Assembly (NCBI GenBank): GCA_030604165.1
Contig: JAUVWK010000007.1
Span: 1 to 20,703, forward strand
DNA: 20,703 nt
Direction: 5' to 3'
From: Alphaproteobacteria bacterium
GTDB taxonomy: Bacteria > Pseudomonadota > Alphaproteobacteria > UBA828
The position numbers and the translations under genes were made by a program. The notes under the pieces were generated by a model, which saw nothing but the letters and a program-made list of their open reading frames with translations, had not been told where the DNA came from and made no database searches. Shown here one piece after another: positions 1-6,392 of this stretch (position 1 is its first letter; each line of letters starts with the position of its first letter).

Positions 1-399
1 CTTTACAGCTACGGCATCGCCGCGCGCCCCCAGGAATTCGACCCCGAGCGGTTGCAATCCATGCTGCTCGAGCTGCGCGACGCCTTGCCGGAGCATCACC
101 TGAGATTTCTGCGCTCCCTGGAGACGTTCCATGTCGAAGGCGATTACCTGTTCGTGCATGCGGGCATCAGGCCCGGCGTGCCCATCGAGCGCCAGGAGCG
201 GGACGATTTGATTTGGATCCGCGACGAATTCCTGCGCTCGAAGGTCGATCATGGCAAGATCGTGGTGCATGGCCACACCGTATCCGCCGAACCCGAGATC
301 TGCCGCAACCGCATCGGCATCGATACCGGCGCCTTCATGTCCGGCGCCCTGACCTGCCTTATCCTGCAGGGTGAAGAACAGTGCATGATCCACACCTGA
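1..399 (+). CDS. PPP-family serine/threonine protein phosphatase, C-terminal part
   Basis: The reading frame is open from base 1, so the N-terminal half, with the GDxHG, GDxVDRG and GNHE metal-site motifs of the calcineurin-like metallophosphatase fold, lies outside the window. What remains is 132 residues: a VHAG motif followed by RPGVP, a DLIWIRDEFL segment, VVHGHT (a metal-ligand histidine in this family) and an NRIGIDTGA segment near the end. This order is typical of bacterial PrpA/PphA-like phosphatases of about 230-250 residues, which dephosphorylate Ser/Thr/Tyr phosphoproteins with two metal ions. The gene ends 28 bp before the glycosyltransferase/PqqD ORF and lies two genes before an HprK-like kinase. 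By inference it could reverse that kinase's phosphorylation. A diadenosine-tetraphosphatase-like role is the main alternative. Confidence 0.85.
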   Translation, partial: LYSYGIAARPQEFDPERLQSMLLELRDALPEHHLRFLRSLETFHVEGDYLFVHAGIRPGVPIERQERDDLIWIRDEFLRSKVDHGKIVVHGHTVSAEPEICRNRIGIDTGAFMSGALTCLILQGEEQCMIHT

Positions 400-427
400 A
401 TGCCCTCCGTCGGGGCGGCGCGCCGTC

Positions 428-1765
428 TTGAGCGAGACAACCGCGCTGGACCGGGCGCCGCAACCGTTGGTTTGCATCCTCGGCGGCGGCGACTGGCAAC
501 GCACCAACCGGGCGGTCGCATCGGCCCGGCGCTTCGGGCTCGCGGTCGCCGTCGGCGATACGGGACAGGCGGCGCGCGGCGCGCCGGACGGAGACGCGAG
601 CGTGGCGAAGATCGCCTGGCGCGATGATTTCGCCGCTGCCCGCAATCAGCTGATCGCCGCCGTGCGCGAGGGTTCCGACGCGGCGGCGCCCTATCTGCTG
701 TGGCTCGATAGCGACGAGGAGCTCATCGCCTGGCCAACCGTGGATTGGCGCGCGCAGCAGGCGCCGTGGTATCTGCTCATGATCCAGGACCGCGACGACC
801 TCACGCCGCGGCCCATCGCGCGGCTCCACCGCAACGACCCGGCGATCGCCTGGCGCCACGCCATTCACGAGAAAATCGCGCTTCCCACGGGCCGGCCCGC
901 GCCACCGCCGACGCTGTTGCCGGGCGCGGCGCTGCGCCACGCGGGCTATGACAGCGACAGCGAGGTCGCGCGCAAGCTCGAACGCAACGCCCAAATCGTC
1001 GCCCGCGAACGCGCCCAAGGCCAAGACTATTACGGCCTCGCGCTCGAAGAGGCCCGCCACAGGGACAGGCGCGGAAGCGGCGCCACGCTCGCCTGGTCGC
1101 GCGCCTTCAACTACCACGGAGCCGGGCCCCGGCGCGCCGGTTCGATCGACCCCCGGGTGGAACCCGCCTCCGCGCTGTGCGAATTCGGCCAAGTCGAACC
1201 CGCGCTGGGCCTGCTGGCGCAGAACCCGCAGATTCTGGATTTACAGCTCGCCGTGCTGCAGGCGGGCTATCGCGCGACCGGCGCGGTCGATCGCGAGCGG
1301 CTGGATTTTCTCGCCGACTGCGCGCGCACCGGCTTGGCGGACTGGCGCTACAGCTTTCCGCGCGCCTTGCTCGACGCCGACCGCGAGGCGATTCTCGCTC
1401 TCGTCACGAGCGTTGGGCGGCAAAGCGAGAGCGAGCGGCCGACGCTGCCGGGCGATGCCACAAATCTGCTGAGCGGAGACGCCATGACGATACGGTTCAG
1501 GCGCAGCCAAGCGGTCGACGCCGAAACCCTCGGCGACGCGCTGGTTCTCATGAACACCGGAACCGGCGAAGTCTTGACGCTGAACCATACGGCACGCGCG
1601 GTGTGGGAGGCGTTGGCCGAGGAGCCCAGCGTCGAAGACCTAATCGCGGGCTTTGCCGCGGTGTTTCGCGACGTCGACCAGGCAGCGCTGCGACAGGATA
1701 TCGCGGACGCGCTCGAGCGCTTGCGCGCCGCGGGCCTGGCGCTCGAGAGCGGCGCGGAGCAGTGA
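428..1765 (+). CDS. Glycosyltransferase-like protein fused to a PqqD-like domain
   Basis: 445 residues starting at TTG 428, the only start between an in-frame stop at 386 and TTG 467; the upstream GGGGCGG is a weak ribosome site. Residues 1-150 look like a family 2 glycosyltransferase: WRDDFAAARN (64-73), the acidic metal/sugar-nucleotide motif DSDEE (94-98), and RLHR...HAIHEKI (132-150). The usual N-terminal Rossmann start is short and begins CILGGGDW. The middle (180-330) is helical and unassigned. Residues 353-440 match the PqqD fold (NTGTGEVLTLN, AVWEAL, DIADALERLRAAGL), a small winged-helix domain that in PQQ and other RiPP systems binds precursor peptides. Such domains are usually separate proteins. 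Here an internal ATG at 1484 with GGAG upstream could also yield a free PqqD protein. The stop overlaps the kinase start, and PqqD plus HprK-like kinase is the pairing of the uncharacterised HPr-rel-A systems. Sugar substrate and peptide partner are unknown. Confidence 0.8.
   Translation: MSETTALDRAPQPLVCILGGGDWQRTNRAVASARRFGLAVAVGDTGQAARGAPDGDASVAKIAWRDDFAAARNQLIAAVREGSDAAAPYLLWLDSDEELIAWPTVDWRAQQAPWYLLMIQDRDDLTPRPIARLHRNDPAIAWRHAIHEKIALPTGRPAPPPTLLPGAALRHAGYDSDSEVARKLERNAQIVARERAQGQDYYGLALEEARHRDRRGSGATLAWSRAFNYHGAGPRRAGSIDPRVEPASALCEFGQVEPALGLLAQNPQILDLQLAVLQAGYRATGAVDRERLDFLADCARTGLADWRYSFPRALLDADREAILALVTSVGRQSESERPTLPGDATNLLSGDAMTIRFRRSQAVDAETLGDALVLMNTGTGEVLTLNHTARAVWEALAEEPSVEDLIAGFAAVFRDVDQAALRQDIADALERLRAAGLALESGAEQ
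1472..1486 (+). promoter_or_regulatory. Possible internal ribosome binding site and ATG for a free PqqD-like protein
   Basis: Inside the glycosyltransferase/PqqD ORF, GGAG (1475-1478) sits 5 nt before an in-frame ATG at 1484. This falls at the junction between the linker and the first PqqD residues (MTIRF). The spacing suits initiation and would give a protein of about 93 residues, the usual PqqD size. It may equally be chance, since methionine 353 is read through in the long frame. Confidence 0.4.
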
Positions 1766-2754
1766 GCCTAGACGCGGGCAAGAGGCGCGCCGCGGGCTCG
1801 TCCACGGACGCCATGGCGAACCCGCCCGCGCGGGTCTATGGCTTCGATTGGCGCGGCTTCCGGGCGCGTCTTTGTACCGCCGACGAAGCGCTGGCCAGGC
1901 GGGTCGGCCGGTTCTTGGATCGGCCGCCCAAGCGCGAAGCGGGCCGGCCGAGCGAGTCGGTGGATAGCGTCGTCTGGGTCGCGCCCGAGGACGGTGGGCA
2001 TGAAGACAATGGGCATGAAGACGGTGGACATTGTGTGCGAACCACCGATTGGAGCGCGCGCGCCAGCGGCCCGGATGAAGTGTTGTTCCTGACTTTGGAG
2101 GCGCTCGGCCAGATTTTTCTGTATGGCCTCAAAGGCGCCGTGCTCCACGCCGGCGCCTTCGAGGTCGGACCCGGCGCCATCGTCTTTCATGGCCCGCCAC
2201 AGATCGGCAAGACCAGCCTGGGCCATGCCGCCTGGCGCCGGGGGCTCGCCGTGCTGGGCGACGACCGGGTGGTGCTGCGCGAAGACGCCGACGCGGTGGA
2301 GCCCTTCCCGAAATGCCTCAAGCTGCGCCTTTCGCCCGGCGCGTCCGTCGGCGAGGCGTCGCACGGTGTGCCTGAGACCATGACCGCCGCGGCGCTCGTC
2401 GGCGCTGAGCGGCGCGTCATGCTGGCCCGCGCGCTACCCGGCTTCAGCGCCTATGACCGGGCGCTTCCGATCCACGCCTTGGTCCGGCTGGAGCGGGCCA
2501 CGAGCGGCCCGAGCCGGCTTGTGCCGCTCGAGCCCGACGCCGCGCTGGACGCGGTGATGGGCTGCATCACCTCACCCGATTTCGAGCCCATGGCGGTAGT
2601 GCGGCTGTTGAAGCGCCTGGCGGAGGCCAATGCGTTGCACCGGCTCGCGGTCGGCGAGCACGAGACCGAAGCGGCGCTCGATCTGTTGCTGGCGCTCGCG
2701 CCTCAGCCGGCCGCCGGCAGCGGCGCGGGCGATTCGCTCAAGCCCCGCAGATAG
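1762..2754 (+). CDS. HprK-related P-loop kinase
   Basis: 330 residues from GTG 1762, which overlaps the upstream TGA as GTGA and implies translational coupling. An alternative ATG at 1813 would give 313 residues. The HPr kinase-like core shows LHAGAF (129-133), a Walker A loop GPPQIGKTS (144-152) and a Walker B-like LGDDRVVL (165-172) corresponding to the GDD segment of HprK. HprK of Firmicutes phosphorylates serine 46 of HPr. This protein lacks the HprK N-terminal domain and matches the HPr-rel-A kinase type, whose substrate is not known. Residues 76-90 are three copies of EDxGH, an acidic/His insertion before the core. It lies directly after a PqqD-like domain and downstream of a phosphatase, so a phosphorylation cycle on a peptide or protein partner is a reasonable inference. 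Its 3' end overlaps the convergent cytochrome gene by 52 bp. Confidence 0.8.
   Translation: MSLDAGKRRAAGSSTDAMANPPARVYGFDWRGFRARLCTADEALARRVGRFLDRPPKREAGRPSESVDSVVWVAPEDGGHEDNGHEDGGHCVRTTDWSARASGPDEVLFLTLEALGQIFLYGLKGAVLHAGAFEVGPGAIVFHGPPQIGKTSLGHAAWRRGLAVLGDDRVVLREDADAVEPFPKCLKLRLSPGASVGEASHGVPETMTAAALVGAERRVMLARALPGFSAYDRALPIHALVRLERATSGPSRLVPLEPDAALDAVMGCITSPDFEPMAVVRLLKRLAEANALHRLAVGEHETEAALDLLLALAPQPAAGSGAGDSLKPRR
1987..2031 (+). repeat. Three tandem 15-bp repeats encoding EDxGH
   Basis: Three consecutive 15-bp units at 1987-2001, 2002-2016 and 2017-2031 differ at only a few bases and encode EDGGH, EDNGH and EDGGH in the HprK-like kinase. The unit length keeps the frame, consistent with slippage-driven expansion in a surface loop. 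The His/Asp content could bind metal, but nothing else supports that. Confidence 0.9.
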
Positions 2755-3293
2755 AGCAAGAGATCGGCGCGGTCCGCGGCGCGCTTGACGCCCTTGAAGC
2801 CCATCTTGGTGCCGGGCACCGTGCCTTTCGGATCGGCGAGGAAGGCGGCCAGCGTGGCGAAATCCCAGGCCCCGCCATGCTCGGCCATCGCCTTGGAATA
2901 GGAAAAACCGTCCGCGGCCGCGACCGCGCGGCCGACAATGTCCCAAAGGTTGGGGCCCACCCTCGCCTTGCCGCCGGCATCGACCGTATGGCAGCCCGCG
3001 CATTTCTTGAAGGCCTTCTTGCCTTTGGCGGCATCGGCGGCGGCAAGCAGCGCGCCGAGCGACGAGCCTTCGGAGACCGCCGCCGATTTTGCCGGCGCCG
3101 CGAGCTCGTCTATCGCCGCCGCCACGGCCTCCTCGGCCGCGCTTTCGGTTATTGCGGCCTCAGTGACATCCTGGCGGGCGGCGTGCGATTCGGGCACGTC
3201 GTAGACCATATTCGAAACCAGCCAACCGACCGTCGTAACCAGGCCGGCGAACAGAATCGCGCCGACAATCTTGTTGAGTTCGATGCCTGACAT
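2703..3293 (-). CDS. Membrane-anchored class I cytochrome c
   Basis: 196 residues; start taken at ATG 3293 (MSGIELNKIVG), because anything upstream would extend into intergenic sequence without cytochrome-like character. One N-terminal transmembrane segment (about 9-31) is probably an uncleaved anchor. An Ala/Glu-rich linker (35-80) follows, then a periplasmic c-type domain with the haem motif CAGCH (98-102), the conserved RVGPNLW (111-117) and GTKMGFKG (161-168), where Met164 is the likely sixth ligand. Length and layout match CycM/c552-type alphaproteobacterial cytochromes, which shuttle electrons between the bc1 complex and terminal oxidases. The specific partner cannot be told from sequence. 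It is divergent from kdsB across a 119-bp gap, and its last 52 bp overlap the end of the HprK-like kinase on the other strand. Confidence 0.92.
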   Translation of the reverse strand: MSGIELNKIVGAILFAGLVTTVGWLVSNMVYDVPESHAARQDVTEAAITESAAEEAVAAAIDELAAPAKSAAVSEGSSLGALLAAADAAKGKKAFKKCAGCHTVDAGGKARVGPNLWDIVGRAVAAADGFSYSKAMAEHGGAWDFATLAAFLADPKGTVPGTKMGFKGVKRAADRADLLLYLRGLSESPAPLPAAG

Positions 3294-3341
3294 GATTGGT
3301 CCGATATCCGGCTGTGCTGAAGGGTGCGGGAGATTAGCCGC

Positions 3342-3370
3342 TTCCCACTTTCCTGCGCAACTCCTATAAG
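3342..3370 (+). promoter_or_regulatory. Putative sigma70-type promoter for kdsB
   Basis: TTCCCA (3342-3347) is separated by 17 nt from TATAAG (3365-3370), which would start transcription near 3377, about 36 nt before the kdsB ATG. The -10 is close to consensus and the -35 matches four of six positions. Function is inferred from sequence and position only. Confidence 0.45.
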
Positions 3371-3412
3371 GGGCCGAGCTACCAAGAGACGGAACCACAG
3401 CGAATTGCCGCA

Positions 3413-4198
3413 ATGCCCGCTGCCAAAAGCCGGGCGCCGGGCGCGGCGGGAAAACCGCCCGGCAACCCCATCGTGTTGATCCCCGCCCGCCTGCAGGCGA
3501 CACGCCTGCCCGACAAACCGCTCGCCGAGATCGCCGGCGAGCCGATGATCGTCCATGTCATGCGCCGCGCCCTGGAGGCCGATATCGGCCCCGTGGCGGT
3601 GGCCTGCGCCGAACCGGCCATCGCCGACGCGGTACGGCGCGCCGGTGGAACGGCGTTGCTCACCCGCCCCGACCACCCCTCGGGCTCGGACCGCATCCAC
3701 GAGGCGCTGAGCGCGCTCGACCCCGAGCGCACCCACGACGCGGTGATCAATATCCAAGGCGATCTGCCGAGCCTGGATGCCGCCCTGCCGCGCCGTGCGC
3801 TGGCGCTGCTCGACCGACCGGCGGTCGATATCGGCACCCTCGCCGCCGCGATCGCCGAGCCGGCGGAATTGGACGATCCGAACGTGGTCAAGGCCGTGGT
3901 CTCGGCCGAGGCCGGCGCCCGCCGGGGCCGCGCGCTCTATTTCAGCCGGGCCCGGGTGCCGGGCGGCGAAGGGCCGTTGTTCCACCATATCGGGCTTTAC
4001 GCCTATCGCAGGGCCGCGTTGGAGCGCTTCGTCGCGCTGCCGCCGAGCCCGCTCGAGAAACGCGAGCGGCTGGAACAACTGCGCGCGCTCGAGGCCGGCA
4101 TGCGTATCGACGTGGGGTTCGTTGACACGGTTCCGCTCGGTGTCGATACTCCGGCCGATCTCGCCCGGGCGCAGGCCCTGCTGGGCGGGGCCAAATAG
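3413..4198 (+). CDS. kdsB: 3-deoxy-manno-octulosonate cytidylyltransferase (CMP-KDO synthetase)
   Basis: 261 residues. KdsB couples CTP with KDO to give CMP-KDO plus pyrophosphate, the activated sugar for the LPS inner core; it acts in the cytoplasm. The family signature is clear: IPARLQATRLPDKPL (23-37) for the nucleotide-binding start, HPSGSDRI (88-95), and NIQGDLP (113-119) with the conserved Asp of the metal site, followed later by HHIGLYAYRR and KRERLEQLR. Length is normal apart from about 18 extra residues at the N-terminus (MPAAKSRAPG...), so initiation slightly downstream is possible, although ATG 3413 is well placed after the promoter. It is followed by pheA after 3 bp, so the two are probably cotranscribed, an order I recall from other alphaproteobacteria. 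Confidence 0.95.
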   Translation: MPAAKSRAPGAAGKPPGNPIVLIPARLQATRLPDKPLAEIAGEPMIVHVMRRALEADIGPVAVACAEPAIADAVRRAGGTALLTRPDHPSGSDRIHEALSALDPERTHDAVINIQGDLPSLDAALPRRALALLDRPAVDIGTLAAAIAEPAELDDPNVVKAVVSAEAGARRGRALYFSRARVPGGEGPLFHHIGLYAYRRAALERFVALPPSPLEKRERLEQLRALEAGMRIDVGFVDTVPLGVDTPADLARAQALLGGAK

Positions 4199-4201
4199 AC
4201 C

Positions 4202-5098
4202 ATGTCTGAACGCGCACGCACCAAAGCGGCCGAAGCCGAGCCGCCGGACGACACCGTCGCCTTCCAGGGCGCGCCCGGGGCTTATTCCGACCTCGCCTGC
4301 CGCGAGGTCTATCCCGCCATGCGCAGCTTGCCGTGCCGCACCTTCGGCGAAACCTTCGCCGCGCTCACCAAGGGCCGCGCCGCGCTCGCCATGATCCCGA
4401 TCGAGAACTCGGTGGCCGGGCGGGTGGCCGATATCCATCAGCTTTTGCCCGAGTCCGGCTTGCATATCGTCGGCGAGCATTTCCAGCGCGTCAGCCACCA
4501 GCTCCTCGCCTGCAAGGGCGCGACCGCCAAGACGCTCAAGACGGCGCATTCCCACATTCACGCCCTCTCCCAATGCCGCAACCTGATCGAGCGCATGGGG
4601 CTTCAGACGGTGGTTCATGTCGACACCGCGGGCGCGGCGGCGGAGATCGCCGCGCGCAAGGATCCGACGATGGCGGCCATCGCCTCTCGCCTGGCGGCGC
4701 AAATCTACGGCCTCGAGGTGATCGAGGCCGGGATCGAGGACGAGGCCCACAACACCACCCGGTTCATCATCCTGGCCCGCGAGCCGATCGACCCGGACCC
4801 GGCGACGGGGCCTTTGGTGACCACCTTCGTGTTTCGCGTGCGCAATGTGCCGGCGGCGCTCTACAAGGCGATGGGCGGCTTTGCCACCAACGGGGTCAAC
4901 ATGACCAAGCTGGAAAGCTATATGGTGGAAGGCTCCTTCACGGCGACGCAATTTCTCGCCGATATCGAAGGGCATGTGCGCGACGCCAACGTGGTGCTGG
5001 CCATGGAAGAGCTCGATTTCTTCTCGCGCAATGTCAGGGTTCTCGGCGTCTATCCCGCCCATCCCTACCGTTTCGAGGCCTTTGGCAGTAGGGATTGA
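4202..5098 (+). CDS. pheA: Prephenate dehydratase with ACT domain
   Basis: 298 residues. It converts prephenate to phenylpyruvate, water and CO2 in phenylalanine synthesis. The catalytic PDT domain spans about 17-192 and opens with FQGAPGAYSD (21-30), then IPIENSVAGRV (65-75), and ends with the essential Thr-Arg-Phe motif in HNTTRFIIL (183-191). The ACT domain (about 205-285) contains GVNMTKLESYMVEG (231-244), the phenylalanine-binding region, so feedback inhibition is expected. There is no chorismate mutase domain, as usual for alphaproteobacterial monofunctional enzymes. It is the second gene after kdsB. Its stop codon ends at 5098 and the stop codon of convergent nudC occupies 5099-5101, leaving no spacer. 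Confidence 0.95.
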   Translation: MSERARTKAAEAEPPDDTVAFQGAPGAYSDLACREVYPAMRSLPCRTFGETFAALTKGRAALAMIPIENSVAGRVADIHQLLPESGLHIVGEHFQRVSHQLLACKGATAKTLKTAHSHIHALSQCRNLIERMGLQTVVHVDTAGAAAEIAARKDPTMAAIASRLAAQIYGLEVIEAGIEDEAHNTTRFIILAREPIDPDPATGPLVTTFVFRVRNVPAALYKAMGGFATNGVNMTKLESYMVEGSFTATQFLADIEGHVRDANVVLAMEELDFFSRNVRVLGVYPAHPYRFEAFGSRD

Positions 5099-6049
5099 TC
5101 AGCCCGGTAGGCGCCCGTCCAGCCAATCCTCGATCAGGCGGCGGGCGATCGAATAGGCGCCCGGCATCCGGAACGAATCGTCGTCCGTGCGGTTTTGCAG
5201 GTCGGCGCGGCGGTACCAGTCCGCGCTTTCCAGCTCGTCGGTGTTGACCGTCAGCGTGCCGCCGACGGCGCGCGCCATGAAGCCGACCATCAGGGCGGAA
5301 GGAAACGGCCACGGCTGCGACGAGTGGTAGCGCACGTCGGCCACCACGATGCCGGATTCCTCGAACACCTCGCGCGCGACCGCCTCTTCAAGGCTTTCGC
5401 CGGGCTCGAGAAAGCCGGCCAACGTCGAGTGCATACCCTTGGGCCAGATCGTCTGACGGCTCAACAGGCAGTGTTCTCCATCGTGCACAAGCACGATAAT
5501 GGCCGCGTCGGTACGCGGGAAATGCACCGCCGCGCAGGCCTTGTCGGTGCACAGCCGCTCATGCCCGGCCTGAATCGATGCCGTTACGGCGCCGCACACA
5601 CCGCAATGGCGGTGGCGCGCGTGCCAATACAGAATGCCGCGCGCATAGGCCAGCAGCGCGGCCTCGTCGGCCGGTACGATCTGCACCAACTGTCTGAGGT
5701 CCATCAAGGTGGCCTCGGGCGCATGGGCGAGCAGCTCCGCCTCCGCGATAGCGGAGACGTCGACCGCGAAATGCGCGGCCTCGCCATTGTGCGGCTCGGC
5801 GGGCACGCCAAGCAGCGCGGTTGTCGCGCCGCCGTCGATCAGCTCGCCGAGGGAGGTGCGGGAATAGAACGCGGCGCGCGGCTCGGCGCCGTTGAGCACC
5901 ACATTTTGTTGCTGCCACACCGGGATGAAGCGGCTCGCCGGATCGCCGAGGCGCGCGGCGAGCCAGCCCTCGTCCTTACGCAAGAGCGCCGCGCGATCGA
6001 GCGGCACGCCGGAAAAAACGTTGCCTCGACGAGGGGCCAATGGCTGCAT
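5099..6049 (-). CDS. nudC: NADH pyrophosphatase / NAD-cap hydrolase
   Basis: 316 residues from ATG 6049. NudC cleaves NAD(H) to NMN(H) and AMP and removes NAD caps from RNA 5' ends. Visible parts are an N-terminal domain (1-130), a four-cysteine zinc ribbon (C149, C152, C167, C172), a complete Nudix box from G212 to about I234 containing REVFEESG, and the NudC-specific SQPWPFPSALMVGF (244-257), which separates this subfamily from other Nudix enzymes. A start 26 codons upstream (ATG 6127) is open, but that extension is Arg-rich and unlike NudC. The gene is divergent from the SRP RNA and converges tail to tail on pheA with no intervening base. Confidence 0.95.
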   Translation of the reverse strand: MQPLAPRRGNVFSGVPLDRAALLRKDEGWLAARLGDPASRFIPVWQQQNVVLNGAEPRAAFYSRTSLGELIDGGATTALLGVPAEPHNGEAAHFAVDVSAIAEAELLAHAPEATLMDLRQLVQIVPADEAALLAYARGILYWHARHRHCGVCGAVTASIQAGHERLCTDKACAAVHFPRTDAAIIVLVHDGEHCLLSRQTIWPKGMHSTLAGFLEPGESLEEAVAREVFEESGIVVADVRYHSSQPWPFPSALMVGFMARAVGGTLTVNTDELESADWYRRADLQNRTDDDSFRMPGAYSIARRLIEDWLDGRLPG

Positions 6050-6134
6050 GGCGAAACCCTGGCACAGTCGTGCGCCACCGTCAAAGCCGTCACGGCGCAA
6101 CGCGCGCGGTCGCCGCGGCGGCCGCATCACAGCC

Positions 6135-6165
6135 TTGCGACGGCGCCGGCGAAAGCTGATATAGT
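6135..6165 (+). promoter_or_regulatory. Promoter of the SRP RNA gene
   Basis: TTGCGA (6135-6140) and TATAGT (6160-6165) are separated by 19 nt. The -10 box ends 7 nt before the GGGAGG that begins the SRP RNA closing stem at 6173, as expected for a stable RNA whose transcript starts at the stem. The spacer is slightly long. Confidence 0.6.
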
Positions 6166-6172
6166 GCCCTTC

Positions 6173-6269
6173 GGGAGGTTGGCGGCGGACGGTTTCCTCG
6201 CTAACCCGGTCAGATCCGGAAGGAAGCAGCCGTAACGAGCACCAAACCGGGTCGCTAGTCCGGCCTCCC
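6173..6269 (+). ncRNA. ffs: Small signal recognition particle RNA (4.5S type)
   Basis: About 97 nt. The ends pair (GGGAGG at 6173-6178 with CCTCCC at 6264-6269) and the tip carries the near-invariant SRP domain IV sequence, GGTCAGATCCGG followed by AAGGAAGCAGCC (about 6208-6231), with a GGAA tetraloop and the asymmetric loop that binds the M domain of Ffh. The RNA scaffolds the Ffh-FtsY targeting cycle for inner-membrane proteins. Its position just upstream of dnaX is common in bacteria. Exact termini are estimated from the stem. There is no T-run after the 3' end, so the 3' terminus is probably made by processing or read-through trimming. Confidence 0.95.
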
Positions 6270-6287
6270 ACCGGATAGGCGCGGCTC

Positions 6288-6321
6288 ATATTGCGTGTGA
6301 GCAAATATTGCGTGTGAGCAA
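6288..6321. repeat. Perfect 17-bp tandem duplication between ffs and dnaX
   Basis: ATATTGCGTGTGAGCAA occurs twice in direct succession (6288-6304 and 6305-6321) without mismatch, followed by a degenerate echo (GAATTGCAC). It lies 19 bp after the SRP RNA and 71 bp before the dnaX start, in the dnaX leader. No convincing -10 box follows at promoter distance. It could be a recent slippage product or a doubled protein-binding site. Confidence 0.9.
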
Positions 6322-6392
6322 GAATTGCACCTAACGAAGCCGCGTTCCCGGCCGCCCACCGCGGCAAAGGCAACAACGCCGACGGAACCTCG

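Noticed and set aside
359..1192. Minus-strand ORF antisense to the glycosyltransferase part
   Set aside because: It has no domain-like motif and is Arg/Ala/Gly-rich, while the plus frame carries the GT2 motifs and a coupled stop.
1981..2035. CRISPR-like short repeats
   Set aside because: Units are 15 bp with no spacers and encode an in-frame peptide repeat.
3149..5062. 637-codon open frame on the minus strand across kdsB and pheA
   Set aside because: It is antisense to two strongly supported genes, Arg/Gly/His-rich and without recognisable domains. Such shadows are common at this GC content.
6050..6127. 26-residue N-terminal extension of NudC
   Set aside because: The added residues are Arg-rich and not NudC-like, and ATG 6049 gives the usual length.
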